NCBI GenBank assembly: GCA_964588665.1
Contig: CAZPQQ010000015.1
Coordinates: forward strand, 1-54,907
DNA: 54,907 bases
Origin: UBA2160 sp964588665
Lineage (GTDB): Bacteria; Chloroflexota; Dehalococcoidia; Lucifugimonadales; UBA1123
Reading direction: 5' to 3'
The translations under genes were made by a program, and so were the position numbers. How positions within the stretch are numbered: position 1 is the first letter of the stretch; every line of letters begins with the position of its first letter. Below the pieces are notes generated by a model. It had not been told where the DNA came from. It searched no databases and saw nothing but the letters and a program-made list of their open reading frames with translations. Positions 7,461 through 15,643 of this stretch are shown here, piece after piece.

Positions 7461-9743
7461 TCACTCCTTCGCCAGTATCTCCTTCAGCACCAACTTGGCC
7501 AGCTCCTTGTCCAGCGGCTGGTTGTTGGCGCCGCATTTCGGAGAGTGGATGCAGCTCAGGCAGCCAGCCTCGCATGGGCACTCGGAGATGACTTCGTAGG
7601 TGGCCTGCCAGAGGTCTTCAATGACGTCGTAGCCGCGCTCCGCCACCCCGACTCCGCCCGGATGGCCGTCGTGAACGAACACCTGCGCCTGGCCCGTGTC
7701 CGGATGCAGGGGAGTCGATATCCCGCCGATGTCGTTTCGGTCGCACAGTGCGAAGAGCGGCAGCAACCCGATCGCGGCGTGCTCGACGGCGTGCAGGCCG
7801 CCCGCCAGGTCCAGTTTGTTTTCGGTGATGAACTCCAGCGTCCCGGGCGGCACGTCGAACCAGAAGGCGATGGTGTCGTAGCTCTGGGGCGGCAGGTCCA
7901 CGAACTCCTCGCCAAGGTTCTCGTCCGTGTAATGGGATTTGCGCCTGAACCCGACCACGTGCATCGACACGTTGACCTCGCCCAGGTGGATGGTCGTGCG
8001 TCCAGCCTGCTTGCTCTTGAGCGTGTTCAGGATGCGGGTTTCGGTGTAGTCGCGGACCACCGTGTAGAACGGGGCGTCTGATCTGTCGGCATAGGCAGTG
8101 TGCGACTCCAGGTCGAGGTCTTTGATCAGGTACGGCTCGCCTTGATGGAGGTATATCGCTCCCGGGTGAAGCTGCATGAACGCGGTCTCTTCTGAGACGG
8201 TTTCGAGAATCGCGCCGCTTTCTTTCTCGACCAGTGTGTAGATGTCCGATGACGCGGAGCGTATGTTCACCTGTTCGGCTGGGTACGCGACTTCCGGCTG
8301 CAGGTGCCATCGGTCGGACCGTGTGTGCATGAACTGGTCTTCCTGCAGCTCGTCGGCGTACCACAGAAGGTCGGGGCCGAAGAACTCGGTGTCGGCCATC
8401 GTAAGAGGCGCCTCGTAGGCGGCGCATAGCAGGTGCGGCTTCAGGATGTACGGATTGGACGGCGATATCCGAGCGCTCTCGTGGCTTTTGCCGAAAAACG
8501 ACTCTGGGTGACGCATCAGATACTGGTCGAGCGGGTTGTCGTGGGCGATCATGACGCTCAGTGACCGCTCACCACGGCGTCCGCTGCGTCCCGCCTGCTG
8601 CCATGCACTCGCGATGCTGCCAGGGTAGCCGGTGATCAGAGTCGCGTCCAGGTTGCCGACGTCGACTCCGAGCTCCATCGCATTCGTGGTCGTGATGCCC
8701 AACAAACGGCCTTCGAATAGGTCGCGCTCGATCCTCCTCCGGTCCTCGGGCAGATAGCTGGCGCGATACGGGGCGATCCGTTTTGCGACGATCGGGTGCG
8801 TCGGCTTGAGCTGGTCGCGGACGTAGACGTAGATGAGCTCGGCGGTTCGGCGGCTGCGAACGAAGGTCATGGTCCGAACGTGCTTTCGCAACAGCTCCGA
8901 GAAGATCTGCGTCGCCTCGCCGTTGGTGCTTCGGCGGCTCCCCTTGGCTATGTCGATCATGGGCGGATTCCAGAAAACAAAGTCCTTGCCGCCGTACGGG
9001 GAGCCGTCCTCTTCGATCACGTCGAAGGGCAGGCCAACTAACCGCTCTGCATGCTCCGCCGGGTTGGCGATCGTCGCGGAGCACAAGATGAACTGCGGAT
9101 CGCTGCCGAACACCCTGCACAGCCTGCGGAGCCGCCGCATCACGTTGGCCACGTGGGAGCCGAACACGCCGCGGTACACATGGGCCTCGTCGATGACGAC
9201 GTACCGCAAACCTCGGAGGAACTGGTGCCAGGTGCGATGGTTCGGAAGGATGCCCAGGTGGAGCATATCCGGATTGGAGATCACGACCTGCGAAAGCCGG
9301 CGAATGCCCGAGCGATCTTCTGTCGGCGTGTCTCCGTCGAAGATGCCATGCCGAACCCTGCGCTCCTCGGGGATCAGCGCGGCCAGCTTCTTCTCCTGAT
9401 CCTGGGCTAGCGCCTTGGTAGGGTAGAGGTACAGAGCACGGGCCGACTTGTCGGTCAGCAACGCGTCGATCACCGGGAGGTTGTAGCACATGCTCTTGCC
9501 GCTGGCTGCTGGCGTCGCAACGATGATGTTTCGCCCCTGCCTGAGAGCATGGACTGCCTCGACCTGGTGGGCATAGAGCGAAGTCACGCCGGTCTCGTCC
9601 AGCTTCCGGTAGAGCCGCTCGTCTAGGGGAGGGTCGATCTGCCCAATCGTAGCTTCTCGGACGGGTATCTGCTCGACGTGCACCATCTGGTCCTGGTACC
9701 AGAGCAGGCTTTGGAGATGTCTTAGGAAATCCGCTGTATCCAT
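7461..9743 (-). CDS. mrfA: DEAD/DEAH-box helicase with C-terminal DUF1998, MrfA/YprA type
   Basis: A 760-residue superfamily 2 helicase. The Q-motif/ATP site includes T-P-A-A-S-G-K-S, followed by V-I-D-E-A-H (DEAH box) and L-C-S-A-T-I (motif III), and the second RecA domain holds Q-A-G-R-S-G-R-R-G (motif VI). The C-terminal DUF1998 ends with a Cys cluster, C-P-C-E-A-G-C-L-S-C-I-H-S-P-K-C-G, which binds zinc in MrfA, a 3'-5' DNA helicase in repair of mitomycin-type damage. ATG 9743 is preferred because homologues begin close to this point and AAGG precedes it; a GTG at 9773 would add ten residues and nearly touch the upstream DUF503 stop. The two genes are probably co-transcribed. The gene name is by family resemblance. 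Confidence 0.88.
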   Translation of the reverse strand: MDTADFLRHLQSLLWYQDQMVHVEQIPVREATIGQIDPPLDERLYRKLDETGVTSLYAHQVEAVHALRQGRNIIVATPAASGKSMCYNLPVIDALLTDKSARALYLYPTKALAQDQEKKLAALIPEERRVRHGIFDGDTPTEDRSGIRRLSQVVISNPDMLHLGILPNHRTWHQFLRGLRYVVIDEAHVYRGVFGSHVANVMRRLRRLCRVFGSDPQFILCSATIANPAEHAERLVGLPFDVIEEDGSPYGGKDFVFWNPPMIDIAKGSRRSTNGEATQIFSELLRKHVRTMTFVRSRRTAELIYVYVRDQLKPTHPIVAKRIAPYRASYLPEDRRRIERDLFEGRLLGITTTNAMELGVDVGNLDATLITGYPGSIASAWQQAGRSGRRGERSLSVMIAHDNPLDQYLMRHPESFFGKSHESARISPSNPYILKPHLLCAAYEAPLTMADTEFFGPDLLWYADELQEDQFMHTRSDRWHLQPEVAYPAEQVNIRSASSDIYTLVEKESGAILETVSEETAFMQLHPGAIYLHQGEPYLIKDLDLESHTAYADRSDAPFYTVVRDYTETRILNTLKSKQAGRTTIHLGEVNVSMHVVGFRRKSHYTDENLGEEFVDLPPQSYDTIAFWFDVPPGTLEFITENKLDLAGGLHAVEHAAIGLLPLFALCDRNDIGGISTPLHPDTGQAQVFVHDGHPGGVGVAERGYDVIEDLWQATYEVISECPCEAGCLSCIHSPKCGANNQPLDKELAKLVLKEILAKE

Positions 9744-9777
9744 AGGCCTTGATAGAGTTGGAGCTGGATTCACGCTG

Positions 9778-10071
9778 CTAGAATCCGGAGATCGCCTCCA
9801 CTTCGCTGTCGAGCAACTCGATGTCCTCTCGCGACGACTCGATGTACGAGACGACCCGGTCCAACGTCTGCTCCGCGATCCGTCCGCTGTTGCTCACGCA
9901 CGTGATGCCCAGCGTCGTCACCTGCCACGCTTCGTTGTCGTCCACTTCGGCGACGGCCACGTTGAACTTGTTGCGAATTCGGGGGCACAGCGAGCTCACG
10001 ACCCTGCGCTTGCCCTTGAGGCTATGGTTCTCAGGCAAACGAAGCGTGACTTTACACACGCCGACGTTCAT
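9778..10071 (-). CDS. DUF503 family protein (YlxP-like)
   Basis: A 97-residue protein with the DUF503 pattern: an N-terminal strand (V-G-V-C-K-V-T-L-R-L-P), then S-L-K-G-K-R-R-V-V near residues 17-25, K-F-N-V-A-V-A-E-V in the middle and a C-terminal helix. YlxP relatives are small ferredoxin-like-fold proteins, often encoded near ribosome-biogenesis genes such as infB and rbfA, with no settled biochemical role. Here the neighbour is instead the MrfA-type helicase, whose start lies just downstream, so an operon is likely. Length is normal for the family. Confidence 0.85.
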   Translation of the reverse strand: MNVGVCKVTLRLPENHSLKGKRRVVSSLCPRIRNKFNVAVAEVDDNEAWQVTTLGITCVSNSGRIAEQTLDRVVSYIESSREDIELLDSEVEAISGF

Positions 10072-10150
10072 GCTGCGACCCTCGATCCGAACATTTGTGC
10101 ATTATACCACCAGCGTGCCACACTCAACTCGGGTTCGACGTCGTTATGGT

Positions 10151-11743
10151 TCACCCATCTGACGGGCTGCTCCGGCGTACATCTACCACTCGTTTCGTCC
10201 GTAGCCAATGTTGGACGACGACTCCGTCGCCTTCGGCCAGTCGGTTGTACATGTCTCTGGGCGCCTTGAAAGGTAGGCCGGCGACACGTACAAAACATCC
10301 GTCGACCCAGTCCCCGCTGCGACCGTCAGTGTTCGTGGCCACCCACATCGAGTCAATCTTGCCCACCGTTTCGGCGGCGCCGCCCAATCGCTCCAGAACG
10401 AATTTCATTGCGGCCGTGAAAGGCCAAACGACGAGAAACGTCAACCAAAACGCCAAGAACAAGACGTTGCCGATCCAGGACACCAGAAATTCTGGACCCT
10501 CGACGCCAAATCGATCCGCCGGCACAGTCGGTCCGAGGGCTTCCGGTGCAGCGTCCGTCCCGGAAGGGAACTCGGATGATCCCAAAAACAGATGGCGCGC
10601 CACTGTATCGAGGGCGAACCAGTAGCTCGTGTCATCGATTCTTCCTCGAGACGGATCGGTGGTACGATCATGAGAGGGACGCCGGTCCGATTCAAATGAG
10701 CATGCTATCGCCAGGCGCCGGTTGTGCTCGGTATGCAGGTTCCATGAGGGCCTCGAAGGCCACATCCTGGCCAGCTTTGAGGACTTCGCGAAGTAGCCAA
10801 GAATTCCGCCGTAGATACGGATGTCCTCATCCAACCATTCGGCGCGAATGGTCAATCGTGGATTTTCGAACAGGCGCCGGTTCAATAACTTGTCGGAGTT
10901 TAGCCGGTCGATGACTCCCAGGCCCATGTCGTTGCCAACCCAACAGATGTCTGGGACAAGTTCCAGGAGACTATCGTCGCCATCGTCGTCAAATGCGTGG
11001 CCTTCGTAGATTGCGTAGTTGAGGCGGAAATCGTCCATTCCGGGGCGGAGCGCGTATTCTGGCGCGACCGTCAGCGAAAGCCTCCAATCGCCCGCACTCC
11101 CATCGATCCCGGTCCGCGTGTTGGCCAGCGCTGGTGGACCCTTGAAATCGATGGCGCGGATCGGTCCTCGTTGACAAACTATCCTGCTATCGTATCGCAC
11201 TCGAGGCGAAGCCCATCGAGGCTCTCGCCCCAGTCTCTGCAAGAACTCGAAAATCCACTCAGCGCCGCCGTCTGAAGACCGTACTCCTCTCTCGCTGTCA
11301 GTAGCCGCCGATCCCCATCCCTCGTTCGACATACGCTCGTTCCAACGAGCACTGACCGCACGGGATCGGTGTTCTCTGTTCGCCTCCGCAGATTCATCGG
11401 CTGCGACGAGCGGCCACTCCATTTCCGTCTTCACCGCTTTGATGATCTCTCGTACTACACGATTCGTCTTCAGAGGATAAGGGCCGACGGCTGTGTAGGC
11501 GTCAATCGAATCGGGTAGCGCTTCCGCAAGGGTGCGCTCTTCGCATATGCATCGCATCGAGTCGAAGGGAATCACGATCGCGGGATTAATGTTTTCTTGT
11601 CGGACAAACTCGGCTGCCTTCTGGGGTGTTATCGGTCCCTCGTTGGCCTCAATCCAGGTGTGACAGGCGTTGGTCCCGCAGTAAGGACATCCTGCCTCAC
11701 CCCAATAAACCGAGAACCCCGATTCGTGCCGAGAGACCAGCAA
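10151..11743 (-). CDS. Unrecognised protein with N-terminal Cys pairs and one or two TM segments
   Basis: A 530-residue protein I cannot assign. The start is set at TTG 11743, but the frame stays open upstream to about 11793 and encodes A-D-C-G-A-C-P-D-Q-L-G-A-W, a plausible first half of a zinc ribbon whose second half (G-C-P-Y-C-G-T-N-A-C) lies at residues 18-28. The true N-terminus is therefore probably longer and lies in another frame (see 11752-11883). The middle is soluble and rich in Trp and acidic residues; near residue 430 is a hydrophobic hairpin (F-L-V-S-W-I-G-N-V-L-F-L-A-F-W). Base composition resembles the neighbours. A minus-strand ATTATA/TATAAT box at 12023-12028 could drive this unit. 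No function is proposed. Confidence 0.6.
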   Translation of the reverse strand: MLVSRHESGFSVYWGEAGCPYCGTNACHTWIEANEGPITPQKAAEFVRQENINPAIVIPFDSMRCICEERTLAEALPDSIDAYTAVGPYPLKTNRVVREIIKAVKTEMEWPLVAADESAEANREHRSRAVSARWNERMSNEGWGSAATDSERGVRSSDGGAEWIFEFLQRLGREPRWASPRVRYDSRIVCQRGPIRAIDFKGPPALANTRTGIDGSAGDWRLSLTVAPEYALRPGMDDFRLNYAIYEGHAFDDDGDDSLLELVPDICWVGNDMGLGVIDRLNSDKLLNRRLFENPRLTIRAEWLDEDIRIYGGILGYFAKSSKLARMWPSRPSWNLHTEHNRRLAIACSFESDRRPSHDRTTDPSRGRIDDTSYWFALDTVARHLFLGSSEFPSGTDAAPEALGPTVPADRFGVEGPEFLVSWIGNVLFLAFWLTFLVVWPFTAAMKFVLERLGGAAETVGKIDSMWVATNTDGRSGDWVDGCFVRVAGLPFKAPRDMYNRLAEGDGVVVQHWLRTKRVVDVRRSSPSDG

Positions 11744-11751
11744 CCATGCGC

Positions 11752-11883
11752 CTAATTGGTCGGGGCAGGCCCCGCAATCTGCTCGGAGTAGATCGGCTTC
11801 TCACCGCGAGCGAAAGCTACAATCTCGTATTCGCGGTCCTCTAGGGCCGTAAATACGTTATCCTCGGGGATTTCTGCGCTCAT
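11752..11883 (-). CDS. Short ORF, probably the frameshifted 5' end of the 10151-11743 gene
   Basis: A 43-residue reading frame starting at ATG 11883 (M-S-A-E-I-P-E-D-N-V-F-T-A-L-E-D-R-E-Y-E-I-V-A-F-A-R-G-E). It stops at TAG 11752-11754, nine bases before the TTG start of the next gene. The next gene's frame has good protein-like sequence (E-A-D-L-L-R-A-D-C-G-A-C-P-D) across the second half of this ORF. A -1 shift near 11800 would join the two into one ~570-residue protein. I cannot separate a real small gene, a sequencing error and a programmed shift. Confidence 0.4.
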   Translation of the reverse strand: MSAEIPEDNVFTALEDREYEIVAFARGEKPIYSEQIAGPAPTN

Positions 11884-12534
11884 CGGTGTCACTCCGCTCA
11901 CGCTGATGTATGACCCTTTAAGCGGTTGACAGCACGCTCGAAGGCGGGGAAGGTTCGCTTCTCACGCCACATACTCCGCCGGAGAATCCATGTCATCGGA
12001 CGGCAATGTCAGCGCTTAGCGGATTATACCGTGGCAAAAGGGAGGATGCTAATCGTGGGAGCCGCCGAAAGTTGACGGCTTTCCGGGAGAATCGGGGACT
12101 CGTCCATAACGACGGCGGAATCCTGAGCTCGTGTCGATCTAAATTCCCGGGTGAGTCGACGAGTGTCCAATGCCGGCCGTCCACCACCACGTTCTGTCGG
12201 GAATCCCCGCCGTCGAGGGCGACGATAACAACGCGTGGGTTGCGAAGAAAGGCAGTTCGCGAGGAGAAATCTCAGGGAAAAGAAAAGCCCCAAGTAACCT
12301 TGCCTCAGTCCTCCACCCTACGCGCCGCCGACAGCTTGCGCCGCCTGCCGCCCACCGGGCCTCAGCCACCTCGGCTCAATCACTTGGGACTCTTTCAATA
12401 TAGCCAACTTTCGCGATTTTGTCAATGCCTGCCCATCCCGTTGCCCTTATGGAATACATAACGTGACGTTATGATTCAACTCCGACCAGCAGCGTGCTCC
12501 CATTCCGCCCTGGGCAGGCGGCGGGACGTTGGCA
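11884..12534. other. Gene-free stretch upstream of 12594
   Basis: About 650 bases with no convincing coding frame on either strand; open frames are arginine- and serine-rich without domains. It contains a minus-strand TATAAT (12023-12028). I looked for tRNA and riboswitch signatures and saw none. Confidence 0.5.
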
Positions 12535-12540
12535 TATAAT
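12535..12540 (+). promoter_or_regulatory. Candidate -10 box for the 12594 gene
   Basis: A perfect TATAAT followed by GG, about 54 bp before the start codon. No good -35 hexamer is visible at 16-18 bp. The same TATAATGG context occurs before the genes at 43384 and 50866. Confidence 0.45.
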
Positions 12541-12593
12541 GGTTCGGTAAGAGTGTCCGGCGACACAAGTGTCTCGGGAGGGAGCCGAACGAG

Positions 12594-13358
12594 ATGGATT
12601 TTACATTCGAACGAGGCAGCATCGACGCCCCCAGAGGACACGCGCTGATGTACTTCCGGAGCTCGAAAGACTTCGACGACTGTTGGGCCACGTACATGAT
12701 CGTGTTGCCGATCCTCGTTGACGTAGCCAAATACGTCCCACCGTTTCTGATGAACCAGATGGGCGAAATCGGACCCAAGGATCTTTCGTCCTTCGCATTT
12801 CCGCCGGCGCCCGAGCCGGTCGGCGATTACTCGTACGTCGAGGAATTGGCGTCCGCCCGCGAGGACGACATCGTGTTCGGGGGCACGGTCAACCCGGACG
12901 ACGTCACGTCCACGATGATGCGCGTCAACGAGGCTATCGGCTGGTACGCCCAGGCGTACAGTGACAGCAGACAGATCCCCGGCGAGCCCGAAACCGCTGA
13001 AGCTTCCGAGGCTCTGCCCGGTTATGGCGTCAGCGAGGTCCTCTACGATCTCATGAGTGACAGCGACAAACTTGGCGAACTCACCAAACTGGTGGGCCGC
13101 CTTAGAGACGCGGTCGAGTCCGGCGATGACGGACTGACGGCCGAGACCCAGAGCGAAATAGACATCCTCGGGCGGCATCTGCCCGACAACCATCAGATCG
13201 ACCAACTGGCGCACGCCGCGAAAATCGCGGGAGAAACCGGGGCCAAGCTGGCGAACCTGTACCTGCAGCGCTGCTTCCATCTTCTCGGCGAGGAGTACGT
13301 GAAGCTGGGCCAGGTCGAAGAGGACATCCAGGCGCTGGAGGCCGGCGAGGCTTCCTGA
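12594..13358 (+). CDS. Conserved-looking hypothetical protein
   Basis: A 254-residue soluble protein with no signal peptide or TM segment. It begins M-D-F-T-F-E-R-G-S-I-D-A-P-R-G-H-A and ends with a predicted helical region with E-E-Y-V-K-L-G-Q-V-E-E-D-I-Q-A-L-E. Codon use and a very good ribosome site (GGGAGGGAG, about 10 nt before ATG) support a real gene. I recognise no domain. The gene stands alone between two longer non-coding stretches and has a likely promoter at 12535, so it is probably monocistronic. Confidence 0.75.
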   Translation: MDFTFERGSIDAPRGHALMYFRSSKDFDDCWATYMIVLPILVDVAKYVPPFLMNQMGEIGPKDLSSFAFPPAPEPVGDYSYVEELASAREDDIVFGGTVNPDDVTSTMMRVNEAIGWYAQAYSDSRQIPGEPETAEASEALPGYGVSEVLYDLMSDSDKLGELTKLVGRLRDAVESGDDGLTAETQSEIDILGRHLPDNHQIDQLAHAAKIAGETGAKLANLYLQRCFHLLGEEYVKLGQVEEDIQALEAGEAS

Positions 13359-13476
13359 GCCTGGATGTCCGAGCGTCGGCGCTGCGACCGTCAGATGCTC
13401 TCAGGGCCGCCTGTCCGCTGCCGCCCGCAACCAACCCCAGGCCGGGCGTCGCACCGATCCGCAAAAGGGCAGATCG

Positions 13477-13514
13477 CCCCTTCTGTCCTTTCCGTCCCTT
13501 CAGTCCCTTTTTCG
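13477..13514. repeat. 9-nt tandem array, copy 1
   Basis: About four imperfect 9-nt units (CTTCTGTCC, TTTCCGTCC, CTTCAGTCC and a degenerate fourth) in the gap before the crotonase gene. A similar array lies at 50764-50793. The opposite strand reads as G-G-G-A-C runs. Confidence 0.55.
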
Positions 13515-13669
13515 CCTCCACCCGCAATCGCCTGGCCACGGCAGGTTCCCTCGCCGCCTGCCAGTTCGGAAGATTGCCACCCGGCGTTGTTTGCATTACC
13601 CTCGTTGCCGGGGATGCCGAAATGACGCACGCACAGCAACTGGAAACAAAACTTGACCAGGAGGACACC

Positions 13670-14527
13670 GTGACCTACGAGAACCTGTTGTACGAAGTCG
13701 ACGAGCGGGTGGCGACCATAACGCTGGACCGGCCTGAGAAGGTCAACGCGTTGAGCTGGGACATGCGGCAAGAGCTATACGCCGCGTTGAAAGCAGCCGA
13801 GAGAGATCAGGACGTTGGGTGCATCGTCATCAAAGGCGCCGGACGTGCGTTCAGCGCGGGGTACGACCTGACCCCAGCCGACCCGTCGCCGAACCAGCCT
13901 CCGGGCGGATACGTGTCGCCTGATCTGGACAAGCTGACCGGCCAATACGCCCGAGACCTCGTGAACGGCTGGTGGGTTATCTGGGAGCTCGCGAAACCGG
14001 TGATTGCCCAGGTTCATGGCTGGTGCCTGGCCGGCGCCAGTGAGCTGGCGTCGATGTGCGACATCCTGTTCGTCGCCGACGACGCGCAGCTGGGGTACCC
14101 GCCGGTTCGAGCCCTGAGCTCGCCCGACACGCTGTACTTCCCGTGGAAGATGCCCATGAGCTGGGCCAAGTACCTGATGATGACCGGCAAGCCTGTGGCC
14201 GGAAAAGACGCCGTCACGATCGGCTGGGCGACGAAGTCGTTCCCCGCTGACCGACTCGACGAGGAAACGCGGATCGAGGCTCGCGCAATCGCGTCGATTC
14301 CCGCCGACATGCTGGCCTCCAATAAGAAGGCGACCAACCGGGCTTACGAGATCATGGGCATGCGCACCGCGATGGACGTGGGCGTCGACTGGCAGGTGCT
14401 GTCAACTTATCGCAACACCGCCGGCGAATTCGGCAAAATCTCGAAAGAGGAAGGTCTGCGGGCAGCGCTGCAATGGCGCGACGGACCGTTCAAAGACTAC
14501 TCAGCCAGGCCGAGAGACGACCGGTAG
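13670..14527 (+). CDS. Crotonase superfamily protein (enoyl-CoA hydratase/isomerase-like)
   Basis: A 285-residue crotonase-fold protein. Early on are A-T-I-T-L-D-R-P-E-K-V-N-A-L and, for the oxyanion hole, G-R-A-F-S-A-G-Y-D-L; the second half of the active site is H-G-W-C-L-A-G-A-S-E-L-A-S-M-C-D. In enoyl-CoA hydratase two glutamates act: the first aligns with E of A-S-E-L, but the second (Q-P-E-I in classical enzymes) reads G-Y-P-P-V here. Classical hydration is therefore doubtful and another crotonase reaction is likely. GTG 13670 is chosen because AGGAGG lies 5 nt upstream; the frame is open further 5' but has no ribosome site. It is convergent with another crotonase at 14758-15624. Confidence 0.85.
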   Translation: MTYENLLYEVDERVATITLDRPEKVNALSWDMRQELYAALKAAERDQDVGCIVIKGAGRAFSAGYDLTPADPSPNQPPGGYVSPDLDKLTGQYARDLVNGWWVIWELAKPVIAQVHGWCLAGASELASMCDILFVADDAQLGYPPVRALSSPDTLYFPWKMPMSWAKYLMMTGKPVAGKDAVTIGWATKSFPADRLDEETRIEARAIASIPADMLASNKKATNRAYEIMGMRTAMDVGVDWQVLSTYRNTAGEFGKISKEEGLRAALQWRDGPFKDYSARPRDDR

Positions 14528-14582
14528 CTGCCAACTGTTCCGTGATAACACAATCAGGCAGCGATTGCGCCAGGCAATCGGT

Positions 14583-14617
14583 TGGGGGAGTCGAGAGGGG
14601 CACAAGCCCCTTTGGTT
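14583..14617. repeat. Dispersed repeat (GGGGAGTC-AGAGGGGC family), copy 1
   Basis: This segment matches the reverse complement of 49686-49715: GGGGAGTC, then AGAGGGGC, then AGCCCCTTTGGT, with small differences between. Both copies lie between genes. The part GAGGGGC-ACAA-GCCCCTTT can form a hairpin. Confidence 0.6.
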
Positions 14618-14621
14618 AGGG

Positions 14622-14673
14622 GTTTGGGGGTATACCCCCAAACTTCAATCCCCCTTCCCGAAAAGGAAGGGGG
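14622..14673. terminator. Twin hairpins between convergent crotonase genes
   Basis: Two strong stems lie back to back: a perfect 22-bp palindrome (GTTTGGGGGTA and its complement, 14622-14643), then a 9-bp stem CCCCCTTCC/GGAAGGGGG with a 6-nt loop (14650-14673). Lying between two converging genes, they could stop transcription both ways, although the T-tracts are weak. They may also belong to the adjacent repeat. Confidence 0.5.
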
Positions 14674-14757
14674 GAAACGGGGGATGGTTGTTTCCGACCC
14701 CGGGAATAGTTCGGTTATGAACATCGACCTGACTCCCAAGGCGGGGATCCTGCCCGC

Positions 14758-15624
14758 CTACCGGCCCACGAACGACGGCCTGCGCTTCTCCACGAACGCG
14801 CGCACGCCCTCTTTGTGGTCCTCGGTGCGTCGCGCGATGGCCTGCGCCGGACCCGCCAACCGCAGACTCTCCGCAAAATCCACGTACAGCGACCGTTGCA
14901 CCAGCCTCTTGATCAGCGCCATCGAGTACGTCGCTCCGTCGCCGATGCGCTTCGCCAGTTCGAGCGTCGTGTCCATCAGCTCCTCGTGGGGCGTGACCTT
15001 GTTCACTATTCCCAATCGGAACGCCTCGTCAGCGTTCATGATGTCGCCTGTGTATTGCAGCATCATCGTGTTGCCGAGCCCGATCAGGCGGGGAAGCTGC
15101 CAGCAGGAGCCGTCAGCCGGAATCAAACCGCGGCGTACGAACATCTCGGACATCCCAACCTTCTCCGACGCGATTCGGATGTCGCACGACAGCGCGATCC
15201 CCATCCCGAGGCCCATCGCGTAGCCGTTGACCGCCGCGATCGACGGCTTCTGCAGCTCGTGCAACCGAAGCGGGATAAACCTGACGTCGTCAATCTCTTC
15301 CGTGCCTTCGTCCGCGACTTCCGGCATCTCTGCCCAACGCTGTTCGAGCACCTCCCAGGGCAATACGCCCTCGGGCAACGGCGGCTCGGACTCTCGCGAC
15401 TGATTGGCGTCGTCCATCCGCTTGACGTTTGCGCCCGAGCAAAACGACGGGTCGCGGCCCGTCAGCACCAGCGCCCTGAGCTCGGACGACCCTTCGAGCC
15501 GGTCGATCTCCTGGTTGAGCTCGCCGGCCATCTGCTCTCCGATCGAGTTTCTCGTCGGCGCGTCATCCATGGTCAAGACCAGTACGGCGCCGACCTCTTG
15601 TACGTCGATGAAGTTGTATGCCAT
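14758..15624 (-). CDS. Enoyl-CoA hydratase/isomerase family protein
   Basis: A 288-residue crotonase. It has A-L-V-L-T-G-R-D-P-S-F-C-S-G-A-N for the first oxyanion-hole segment and N-G-Y-A-M-G-L-G-M-G-I-A-L-S-C-D for the second. The first catalytic Glu of hydratases is Gly here (G-M-G-I), while a Glu is kept in the M-S-E-M-F-V-R-R-G-L-I-P loop, the pattern seen in isomerase-like members. ATG 15624 has GGAGG at 8 nt. It follows the CoxG-like gene (15644-16129) by 19 bp and is probably in one transcript with it, and perhaps with the aminotransferase upstream. The acyl-CoA substrate cannot be told. Confidence 0.87.
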   Translation of the reverse strand: MAYNFIDVQEVGAVLVLTMDDAPTRNSIGEQMAGELNQEIDRLEGSSELRALVLTGRDPSFCSGANVKRMDDANQSRESEPPLPEGVLPWEVLEQRWAEMPEVADEGTEEIDDVRFIPLRLHELQKPSIAAVNGYAMGLGMGIALSCDIRIASEKVGMSEMFVRRGLIPADGSCWQLPRLIGLGNTMMLQYTGDIMNADEAFRLGIVNKVTPHEELMDTTLELAKRIGDGATYSMALIKRLVQRSLYVDFAESLRLAGPAQAIARRTEDHKEGVRAFVEKRRPSFVGR

Positions 15625-15643
15625 CGTTTCTGTCCTCCATTCT

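Noticed and set aside
11884..12534. Riboswitch or structured RNA in the long gap
   Set aside because: No signature of known riboswitch classes, RNase P or tmRNA was recognisable by eye.
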